This document shows, in pieces, positions 43,222 through 51,369 of a stretch of DNA of 64,000 bases. The translations under genes were made by a program, and so were the position numbers. The notes below the pieces were generated by a model. That model had not been told where the DNA came from, ran no database searches, and saw only the letters and a program-made list of their open reading frames with translations. Within the stretch, counting starts at the first letter, position 1, and every line of letters begins with the position of its first letter. Origin of the DNA: Chloroflexia bacterium (GTDB lineage Bacteria; Chloroflexota; Chloroflexia; Thermomicrobiales; CFX8); the NCBI GenBank assembly GCA_030431755.1, contig JAUIIK010000007.1, forward strand, positions 1-64,000, written 5' to 3'.

Positions 43222-46176
43222 ATGAGCGTACTCGTTCGCGACCAACTCAACGCCGAACAGCTCCGGGCGGTTCGGCATCGTGGCGCGCCGCTGCGGATCA
43301 TCGCCGGAGCCGGCACGGGCAAGACGGCGACCCTGACGGCGCGTTTCGTTGACCTCGTCGAACGCGGCGACGCCGGCATCGACGAGATCCTCGCCCTCAC
43401 CTTCACGCGCAAAGCCGCCGACGAAATGCGGCAGCGCATCGAGAACGAGCTGGACCGCAGCTTCGGAACGATCTGGGTGCGTACCTTCCATTCCTTCTGC
43501 CAGGTCGCGTTGCGACTGGAGCTGACACGTCTCGGCCAGTCCGCGCCCCAGGTCATTGAGGACGACGAGCGCCTACTGCTCCTGAGCGCCGCTCTCGACG
43601 GCATCGAGTTCCCAGGTTACGTCAACCGGCGCGATGAGCTCTTCCGCCAGGCGCTGCTCTTCATCGACCGCGTGAAGGACGAGTGCCTGACGCCCTCGGA
43701 GGCGCTGGCGCTCGCGCAGCGGCGCGGCCACCGGCAGATGGCGGAGCTAGCCGAGGTCTACAACCGCTACCAGCGGCAGCTGCGGGCTGAACAAGCATTC
43801 GATTTCGGGGAGCTACAGATGCGCTTCATCGACATCCTCGAACGTGATGAGCGGGCGCTGGCACGCTGGCAGGGGCGCTTCGAGCACATCCTGATCGACG
43901 AGTACCAGGATGTGAACCGCGCCCAGGCTCGGGTCATCAAGCTGCTCGCAGGGGACGGCGAGCGCCTCACCGTCGTCGGCGACCGGGACCAGGCCATCTA
44001 CGCCTTTCGCGGCGCGAGCCACGAATTTATCGAGGATATGCCGCAAGACTATCCCGGCACGAAGACGATCCGGCTCGAACGCAACTACCGCTCGCACCAG
44101 GCGATCCTCGACGCCGCCAACGCCCTGATCGCCCACAACCGGCACGACGACGACGCCCGGGCGGTCCTGACGGCGGAGACGCAGGGCGCCGGACCGAAGC
44201 CGGTCGTCTACCGCGCTGAATCCGAGATGGACGAAGCCGCGATGATCGCGCGCCAGATCGCCCGCTTGCACTGGCTCGACGGCGTCCGCTTCCAGGATGT
44301 GGCCGTACTGCTGCGTAGCGTCGCGGTGGCCGGCGGGGCGGTCGCCCAGGCCATCCGCGAGTACGACATCCCGGTCGTCTTCGCCGGCCGCGACTACGAG
44401 ACCACCCGCGCTCAGACCGACGTTGCCGCCACCTTGCGCCTGCTCGACGCCGAGGAGATCGACGACCTCTGCCACATCCTCGCCTCGCACGACGTCGACC
44501 GCCTACAGCTGCTGCGGGCCCAGGCCGAGGGCGAGCAGGCAAGCGCTTTCATCGAGGAGTGGATGCGTAGTGACGAAGACGCCCGGCGAGCGATTAGCCA
44601 TATCCGCGGCGAGGTCGCGCAACTCCGCGACAACACGCTCCCGGAGCAAGTCTATGGCGCGCTACGCATCTGCAAGCGGCTGCCGCCGCCGGACCAACCG
44701 ACGCACCAGGACATCGCCTACATGCGCGCCTTCCGCCAGATCCTCAGCCGCGCGACCCGGCTGGCCGAGCGCGGCGAGGGACGCCAAACGCTGCTGCGGG
44801 TCATCGACGACGCGTTGGGCGCTGACGTTCAGGAGACTGAGTCGAGCGGCGACGCCGTCCAGCTGATGACCGTCCACGCCGCCAAGGGGCTGGAGTTCGA
44901 CCACGTCTTCGTGGCCGGGCTGGCCGATGGCCGCTTCCCGCTCACCCGCCGCCTCGACCGCGGTCTCGATCTCCAGGACCCGGCCAGCTGGCGCATCGAC
45001 GATACAGGAACGAGCGACGGCGCGAAGCGAGAGGCGTTTCTCGAGGAGGAGCGCCGCCTGGGCTATGTCGCGCTCACCAGATCCCGCAAGTCGCTCTTCC
45101 TGAGCTATGCCCAGAGCTACGGCCAGGAATTCGAGTCCGAACCGACCTTCCTCACCAACATCCGCGCCACCAACGAACAGGCCCTCGCGCCGCTGGACCG
45201 CTCGACCGAGCGCCGCTCCTGGAGCGCGACCGAGTACGCGCGGGCGCAGCGCGAGCTGCTCAACGGCGCGCTGGCCGCTCCCGAGGTCAGCGGCGACGCA
45301 ATTGGCGATCTGCTCTTGAGCCAGTGGACGCTGGCGCAGCTCCCGGATAGCAGCGTCTGGACGCCGCCGGTCGCGCCCCGCGCCTTTAACGGCGACGAGG
45401 AGCTGCGGCTCTCCTACACGACATTCTCAGCCTGGGAGAAGTGCCGGCGCCAGTACTACTACAACTATGTCCTGCGGCTGGACGGCGACCAGCACTCGCC
45501 CCAGATGACGCTCGGCACGGCGGTCCATGACACGATCGAGTGGATGAATAAGGAGCGGCAAGGAGGTCATCTACCCAGCGAGGGGCGCTTGATCGAGACC
45601 TTTCGCGACGCCTGGGACGGCGACGGCTTCGAAGCGCCGGCCCAGGAACGCCAGAACCGCGAGCGCGGCGAACAGCTGCTGCGGCGCTTCTACCGCTGGG
45701 AGATCCACCAGCAGCGCGAGATCCTCGAAACCGAGCTCTCCTTCGAGATCCCCTTCGGCCGGCACACCTTGCTCGGCAGGATCGACTGCGTGAGCCGCGA
45801 CCGCGACGGCCGGCTCGAGATCATCGACTACAAGAGCGGCCGAAAGGGCGGTACGTCCAAGAACGACGCCATCCCGCAGCTCGCGCTCTACCGCATGGCC
45901 TGGGAGCTATCGCACCCGGAGGACAGCCCGCGCACATCGCTCTACTTCCTCCGCAGTAACGGCGACAAGGGCCTGAACTACGTCCCGGAGTTCAAATTCA
46001 ACACCCACTCCTGGGCGCTCGACCTGGAGCCGGAGCAGATCGACGAGGTGCGCGGCAGGCTGGCAGCCTTTGCCAACGGCGTCCTCAACAACGACTTCAC
46101 GCCGATCAGCGATCCACAAGTCTGTCGCAATTGCCCGTTCACCTCGATCTGCGAAGGAGCCGCCTCCAATGATTGA
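43222..46176 (+). CDS. UvrD/PcrA-like helicase with C-terminal PD-(D/E)XK nuclease (AdnAB-like subunit)
   Basis: IAGAGTGKTATLTARF, VGDRDQAIYAFRGA, LMTVHAAKGLEFDHVF; C-term LGTAVHDTIE, GRIDCVSRDRDGRLEIIDYKSG, Cys set CRRQYYYNY...CRNCPFTSIC. Confidence 0.92.
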   Translation: MSVLVRDQLNAEQLRAVRHRGAPLRIIAGAGTGKTATLTARFVDLVERGDAGIDEILALTFTRKAADEMRQRIENELDRSFGTIWVRTFHSFCQVALRLELTRLGQSAPQVIEDDERLLLLSAALDGIEFPGYVNRRDELFRQALLFIDRVKDECLTPSEALALAQRRGHRQMAELAEVYNRYQRQLRAEQAFDFGELQMRFIDILERDERALARWQGRFEHILIDEYQDVNRAQARVIKLLAGDGERLTVVGDRDQAIYAFRGASHEFIEDMPQDYPGTKTIRLERNYRSHQAILDAANALIAHNRHDDDARAVLTAETQGAGPKPVVYRAESEMDEAAMIARQIARLHWLDGVRFQDVAVLLRSVAVAGGAVAQAIREYDIPVVFAGRDYETTRAQTDVAATLRLLDAEEIDDLCHILASHDVDRLQLLRAQAEGEQASAFIEEWMRSDEDARRAISHIRGEVAQLRDNTLPEQVYGALRICKRLPPPDQPTHQDIAYMRAFRQILSRATRLAERGEGRQTLLRVIDDALGADVQETESSGDAVQLMTVHAAKGLEFDHVFVAGLADGRFPLTRRLDRGLDLQDPASWRIDDTGTSDGAKREAFLEEERRLGYVALTRSRKSLFLSYAQSYGQEFESEPTFLTNIRATNEQALAPLDRSTERRSWSATEYARAQRELLNGALAAPEVSGDAIGDLLLSQWTLAQLPDSSVWTPPVAPRAFNGDEELRLSYTTFSAWEKCRRQYYYNYVLRLDGDQHSPQMTLGTAVHDTIEWMNKERQGGHLPSEGRLIETFRDAWDGDGFEAPAQERQNRERGEQLLRRFYRWEIHQQREILETELSFEIPFGRHTLLGRIDCVSRDRDGRLEIIDYKSGRKGGTSKNDAIPQLALYRMAWELSHPEDSPRTSLYFLRSNGDKGLNYVPEFKFNTHSWALDLEPEQIDEVRGRLAAFANGVLNNDFTPISDPQVCRNCPFTSICEGAASND

Positions 46177-49100
46177 GATCCGCTGGACCGAGGAGCAACA
46201 ACAGGCCATCGACCACCGCCAGGGACCGCTCCGGATCATCGCCGGCGCCGGCTCGGGCAAGACGGCGACGATGACCGAGCACATCGTCTCGATGATCCGG
46301 GCAGACTACGCCAGCGCCGACCAGATCGTCGCCCTGACCTTCACCAACGCGGCGGCCGACGAGCTGACCCAACGCATCCGGGCCGCGCTCGACGACCAGA
46401 GCGTCTCAGTCTGGAGCGGCACCTACCACTCCTTCGGGATGCAAATCGTCCGCGACGGCGCGGCGGCGCTCGGCCTGCCGGCGGACCCGCGCCTCTTCTC
46501 GCCGGCCGAGTCCTGGTTGATCATCCGTGACATCTTGCGCGCGGGCGCGGAGTTGGAGTTTCTCGATGTCTCCTACGGCTTGAGCACGGCCATCAACGCC
46601 GTGCGCGACTTCATCAGCCGCTGCAAGGACGAGCTCGCCACGCCGGAGGACGTCGCCAGCTACGTCGCGACGATCCCGGCCGACGACACCGACCATGCCG
46701 CCCAGATGCGCGACTACCAGCGCCTGTACGCGGCCTACGAGCAACGCTGCCGGGAGCTTGGCGGCGTCGACTTCGGCGACCAGATCGCGCTCGCCGTCGA
46801 CGCATTGCAGCAGGACGAAGAGCTGCGCGCCGAGTACGGCAAGCGCTACCGCGTCTTCGTCGTCGACGAGTATCAGGACACCAACTACGCCCAGTCGGTG
46901 CTGGTCGAGCTCCTGGCCGCGCCCGCCTACGAGCTGCGCATCGTCGGCGACCCGAACCAGTCGATCTACCGCTTTCGCGGCGCGGCCGTCGACAACATCC
47001 AGCGCTTCTCGGAAGAGATCGAGGGCGTCGCCGATGTCGGCCTGACGACCAACTTCCGGTCGCACCAGCAGATCCTGGATACTGCCAATCACCTGGTCCA
47101 GGCCTATGAGTCGCTCTCCGGTGAGCTGCGGGCATTCAACGGCCGCACCGGACGCGAGCCGCTGCTGGCGAGCGGCCTGAGCTACGGCGACGAGGCCACC
47201 TGGATCGCCGAAACGCTGGCGGCGCACTACGTACCAGACGAAGACAGTGGAAGCAGTCCGAGCCTCGGCGTGCTCGTCCGCAAGCGAAAACTGCTGCCGG
47301 ATATCGCGCAGGCGCTCGCCGATCTCGGCGTGCCCTATCAGGTCTACGGCGACCGGACGATCTTCGACTCGGAAGCCTGCCAGGATGTCATCGCGACGCT
47401 CGAGATCGTCGCCGCGCCCAAGCGTCAGCTGAGCATCGTACGTGTGCTCGGCAGCCCGCGCTACGGCCTGAGCCAGCGCGACATCTTCAGGGTCAAGCGG
47501 CTGTTGCGGGAGCGCGATCTGCTGGATGCCGTCGCGGCGCTCATCGGGGCCCCGCCGGAGGAGCTTGATGACGAAGTCGTCGGCGCGTTGCAGCGCTTCT
47601 GCGACGATCTGCGCCGGCTGATCCACCGGACGACCGGGCTGCCGCTCGAAGCACGGGTGCGCGAGATCCGCAGCCAAAGGGCCGGGGAGCTGACCGGCTT
47701 CGATATCGAGGCTCTGCGCCAGCTCGAACAGATGGCCAGCAGCTTCTCCGACAATGTCATCGACCGCTCCGTCGCCGCCTTCGTCGACTACCTGCGGGCT
47801 ATCGAAGAGCTGGACGGCGACGAAGCCTCGGTCAACACCCCGGTCGAGGAAGGCGCGGTCGCCTTGCTGACCGTCCACGGCGCGAAGGGTCTCGAGTTCG
47901 ACGTCGTCGTCATAGCCGGCGCGAATGAGAACGACTTCGCGACACTGCGTGTCAGCATCAACGACATCCGCGTGCCACCGCCGCTGCTCCACAATGCCGC
48001 TGAGTATCCCGACCGCGCAGACTTCGCCGATCGCACGGCTTATGAGAACGCCCTCAAGGAGACCGAGAAACGCTTTGTCTCCGACGAGGAGCGCAGGTTG
48101 TTCTATGTCGCGATCACCCGCGCCCGCGACCGGCTCTATTTCAGCTGGTCGAAGCACCACCCGACGCGCAAGAGAGAGACATCGATCTACGAATTGCTCG
48201 CAGAGATCGAACACCTCACCGAGCCGCTCGACATTCCGGTGCGGGAGATTGCATCGGAAGCCGCGCCGCTGCTCGACTTCTTCACGGCAACCGGCACGCC
48301 ATTGCGGCCGGCAGACGACTTCTCCGCCTTCGCCAACGCCTGGCGCGAACACTGGCGTGGCGACGACCAGGAGGCCATGGCGCTGGCGGCGCTGGAGAGC
48401 GGCTTCGAGCGCTTCTTGAGTGAGCGCGAGGACCGCGCCGAGGTCGCCGCCCGCTTGCGCGCGGTGCGTCGCAGCCGCCAGTACCGGCCGCTGCCGCCGG
48501 ACCTTTATTCCTATAGCCTGCTCGACACCTACGAACGCTGCCCGCGGCTCTACCTGCACCGCTATGTCATCGGCGTCCCAGCCCCGCCGGTTGAGGCGAG
48601 CTACACCGACCTCGGGCGGCGCTTCCACGAGGCGCTGCACCAGGCGCATATCGCGCGCAGTGACGATGCCCGCTCCGACTTCCTGCGCTTCTTCGACGAC
48701 AACGAGACGGAGCCTGCCCCGGAGCACAACGGCCAGCCGACAGTGACGGCCATGGTGCGCGAGGGCTTCCTCGACAGCGGCGATGCCGACGCCGAGGCGC
48801 TGGCCGTCGAGCCGGAGTTCTTTCTGAAGCTCGGGAGCGGACCGAGCGCCCCGGTGATCTACGGGTTGATCGACCGCATCCAGCGCCGCCCGGATGGCGC
48901 AATCGAGATCGTCGATTACAAGACCCACCGCGATCTGAAGTCGCGCGAAGAGGTGCTGAGCGACCTGCAGCTCCCGATCTACACGCTGGCCGCCCGCGAG
49001 GCGCTGGGCTATGACCCGACCTACACGACGATGGCCTTCGTCCGGCACGGCGCATGGCTGCGCTTCCGGTCCAACGAGCTCGACCTCGACGGCGCGCGGG

Positions 49101-49180
49101 AGCGCATCGAGCGCGCCGTCGCCGGCATCCTGGCCCACGACTACGCTTGCCGCTGCGGTGGCGCGCACTGCGGCTCCTGA
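46169..49180 (+). CDS. Second UvrD-like helicase with C-terminal PD-(D/E)XK nuclease (AdnAB-like subunit)
   Basis: IAGAGSGKTATMTEH, VGDPNQSIYRFRGA, LLTVHGAKGLEFDVVV; C-term LGRRFHEALH, YGLIDRIQRRPDGAIEIVDYKTH; 8-bp overlap with previous gene. Confidence 0.92.
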   Translation: MIEIRWTEEQQQAIDHRQGPLRIIAGAGSGKTATMTEHIVSMIRADYASADQIVALTFTNAAADELTQRIRAALDDQSVSVWSGTYHSFGMQIVRDGAAALGLPADPRLFSPAESWLIIRDILRAGAELEFLDVSYGLSTAINAVRDFISRCKDELATPEDVASYVATIPADDTDHAAQMRDYQRLYAAYEQRCRELGGVDFGDQIALAVDALQQDEELRAEYGKRYRVFVVDEYQDTNYAQSVLVELLAAPAYELRIVGDPNQSIYRFRGAAVDNIQRFSEEIEGVADVGLTTNFRSHQQILDTANHLVQAYESLSGELRAFNGRTGREPLLASGLSYGDEATWIAETLAAHYVPDEDSGSSPSLGVLVRKRKLLPDIAQALADLGVPYQVYGDRTIFDSEACQDVIATLEIVAAPKRQLSIVRVLGSPRYGLSQRDIFRVKRLLRERDLLDAVAALIGAPPEELDDEVVGALQRFCDDLRRLIHRTTGLPLEARVREIRSQRAGELTGFDIEALRQLEQMASSFSDNVIDRSVAAFVDYLRAIEELDGDEASVNTPVEEGAVALLTVHGAKGLEFDVVVIAGANENDFATLRVSINDIRVPPPLLHNAAEYPDRADFADRTAYENALKETEKRFVSDEERRLFYVAITRARDRLYFSWSKHHPTRKRETSIYELLAEIEHLTEPLDIPVREIASEAAPLLDFFTATGTPLRPADDFSAFANAWREHWRGDDQEAMALAALESGFERFLSEREDRAEVAARLRAVRRSRQYRPLPPDLYSYSLLDTYERCPRLYLHRYVIGVPAPPVEASYTDLGRRFHEALHQAHIARSDDARSDFLRFFDDNETEPAPEHNGQPTVTAMVREGFLDSGDADAEALAVEPEFFLKLGSGPSAPVIYGLIDRIQRRPDGAIEIVDYKTHRDLKSREEVLSDLQLPIYTLAAREALGYDPTYTTMAFVRHGAWLRFRSNELDLDGARERIERAVAGILAHDYACRCGGAHCGS

Positions 49181-49236
49181 GCGCCGGAGCGGACTATGAT
49201 CGTGGCTGCGAATCGGGCCAACGAAAGTAGCGACAG

Positions 49237-50358
49237 ATGCGGGACGGCGATGAACTCTACCGGCTAGTGGAAGAATACGCGGCGCTCGGCGAACACCGCG
49301 CCGGCACCCCGCCCGACGCCGACACCATCGAGTGGCTGGCCCGGCTGCTGGCGCAATCCGCGACCAGCGTCGAACGCCAACCATTCCAGTTCGACCGCTA
49401 TGACGCCAGCTGGGCGGTGCGCTTCGACGGCGAACCGGTCCAAGCGATCCCGCTCTTCTACGAGGGCGTCGGCAAGGTGACGACAACGCAGCCCGCGACG
49501 ATGGTCTGGGAACCGGGCCTCTCCAACACCGGCTTCGACGCCACGCTGGCGGACTTCACCAGCAGCGCCCTGGCCGCCGGCGCGACCGCCGCCGTCATTG
49601 CAACCGGCGGACCGACCGGCCTGCTCCACGCCGTCAACCGCCAGCCGGAGCTCGGCAGTGGGCTGCCGTCGCTGCTGGTGCCAGGTAGGCTGTCGGGGCG
49701 ACTGGAGTCCGCTGAGATCGCCGTCGAGCTCGACGCTCAGCTCGTGCCCGGCGCATCAGCCAACGTCGTTGCTCATTACGGCGACGATCCAATCGAGGAG
49801 ACGCTCGTTATCACGACGCCGATTTCGGGCTGGTTCCAATGCGCCGGCGAGCGCGGCACCGGCATTGCCGTCGCCGTCGAAGCCGCTGAGCGATTGGCGG
49901 CGGACTATCCGGTGCTCTTCATCGGTGCGAGCGGCCACGAGCTCTATCACCAGGGCGCGCAGCTGGCGGTCCGGGAGCTGTCGGGAACGCCACGCGCCAT
50001 CGTCCACATCGGCGCGAGCGTGGCCGCCGCGGCAGAGCCGCCGGTCGCGGGCAAGGCCACGCTGACGCCAAACATCAACGCGCGGGTCGCTGCTGGCGAG
50101 CAACAGCTAGCGCGGGTAGCGGAAGCGTTCGCGACGGTTGGGATAGAGACCATCGCGCCGGAGCGGCCAACCGAACCCGATGAGTGGGTCGGCGAGTCCA
50201 TGAACTGGGCGCGTTTCGGGCGGCCGATGATCTCGCTCGTCGGCGGCTTCCCGCTCTTCCACGCGCCGGAGGACACGCCGGAACGAGCCACGACGCCGAC
50301 GCTGCTGGCGTCAGTCGCTGATGCCGTCGACGAGGCCATCCGGCAGCTGGTCAGCTGA
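49237..50358 (+). CDS. M28-peptidase-like protein with apparently altered active site
   Basis: GEHRAGTPPD; ETLVITTPISGWFQCAGERGTGIAVAVEAAERLA...FIGASGHELYHQGAQ. Confidence 0.6.
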   Translation: MRDGDELYRLVEEYAALGEHRAGTPPDADTIEWLARLLAQSATSVERQPFQFDRYDASWAVRFDGEPVQAIPLFYEGVGKVTTTQPATMVWEPGLSNTGFDATLADFTSSALAAGATAAVIATGGPTGLLHAVNRQPELGSGLPSLLVPGRLSGRLESAEIAVELDAQLVPGASANVVAHYGDDPIEETLVITTPISGWFQCAGERGTGIAVAVEAAERLAADYPVLFIGASGHELYHQGAQLAVRELSGTPRAIVHIGASVAAAAEPPVAGKATLTPNINARVAAGEQQLARVAEAFATVGIETIAPERPTEPDEWVGESMNWARFGRPMISLVGGFPLFHAPEDTPERATTPTLLASVADAVDEAIRQLVS

Positions 50359-50430
50359 CGCGCTAGTGCTCTGTTACTTATGAAGTGAAGAGATTATCCT
50401 ACCTCGCCGGGTAACTCAATCGTAACGACC

Positions 50431-50538
50431 TTGTCATTTCGACCAGCGGGAGAAATCTCGGTGCAGCACGTCACTGGTGTTCGACTGAGATTTCTCACGA
50501 GCCTGCCCTGAGCGTAGTCGTAGGGCTCGAAATGACAA
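50431..50538. repeat. Nested intergenic hairpin TTGTCATTTCGA...TCGAAATGACAA
   Basis: Perfect 12-bp outer arms (50431-50442 / 50527-50538) and 9-bp inner arms AGAAATCTC/GAGATTTCT (50451-50459 / 50487-50495). Confidence 0.85.
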
Positions 50539-50603
50539 GCTTGGTGCTTGTTGAGTCATCCGAGAAGCACCAGATTGTCAAACAAATCATGTGTCACAGA
50601 ACA

Positions 50604-50996
50604 CTAGCCCTCTTCGTCCGATGTCACCAGGATGTTGAGGAAGAACGAGATCACGCTGACGATGATCGCGCCGAAGATCGCCGGGAAGATGCCGTCGATG
50701 GTAAAGCCGGCACTCAGCCAGTTCTCCGAGATCCAGGCTGATAACCAGAGCGTAACGCCGTTGATGACAAAGAGAAAGAGCCCCATCGTCAGGATCACGA
50801 CGCCGCATGATAACAGCGTCAGGATCGGCCGGATGATCGCGTTGACCAGACCCAGCACCGCCGCCATGATCAGCACAGCGAGCGTCCCGTCCGAGTCCGT
50901 TATGTCGATCCCCGGCATGATCCAGGCGGTCAACGCCAGCGCCGCCGCAGCGATCAACCAGCGCACGATGAAGGCCGGAATCGGAACTTGAATCAT
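50604..50996 (-). CDS. Phage holin family 4 (superfamily IV)-like small membrane protein
   Basis: 130 aa, 4 TM-like segments; LIMAAVLGLVNAIIRPILTLLS...GLFLFVINGVTLWLSAWI. Confidence 0.85.
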   Translation of the reverse strand: MIQVPIPAFIVRWLIAAAALALTAWIMPGIDITDSDGTLAVLIMAAVLGLVNAIIRPILTLLSCGVVILTMGLFLFVINGVTLWLSAWISENWLSAGFTIDGIFPAIFGAIIVSVISFFLNILVTSDEEG

Positions 50997-51060
50997 CGCC
51001 TCCTCCTTTCGGTATCAAGCGCGCCAGCGGCCCGCGAGCGCTGACGACAATTCAGCGCGT

Positions 51061-51357
51061 TCAACCCCGGTAGCGGGTTGCGTAGCGCATGCCCCGCTCA
51101 CGGTTGTACGCATTGCTGCTGTAGGAGCTCAGGTCCATCAGGACGGCGATACCCATCCAGATCCAGTCGAAGCCGGAGAGGCCGCCGATGCCGACAACCA
51201 CATACATGAGCGTCGTCCACGGCAGGAAGATGAACCCGAGCAGCGGCCAGGCAAACGAGTCGAACGCGCGCTCCCAGCGCTGCTGATCGAGCAGCCACCA
51301 GACGAGAATGCCCATGCGTGGCCCGAGAAAAACGATGACAGAGAGCAGACAGCACAT
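51061..51357 (-). CDS. Small conserved-type membrane protein, function unknown
   Basis: 98 aa, three hydrophobic segments (LVWWLLDQQRWERAFDSFAWPLLGFIFLPWTTLMYV); tightly spaced with next gene. Confidence 0.6.
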   Translation of the reverse strand: MCCLLSVIVFLGPRMGILVWWLLDQQRWERAFDSFAWPLLGFIFLPWTTLMYVVVGIGGLSGFDWIWMGIAVLMDLSSYSSNAYNRERGMRYATRYRG

Positions 51358-51369
51358 ACCGGCGCTTTC

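Noticed and set aside
46406-49486. 1026-aa minus-strand ORF opposite the second helicase
   Set aside because: Antisense shadow of a strongly motif-supported helicase gene; Arg/Val/Asp-rich low-information translation typical of GC-rich DNA
50604-50996. Holin-like gene as evidence of a prophage
   Set aside because: Superfamily IV holin-like proteins are common chromosomal membrane proteins; no other phage genes nearby
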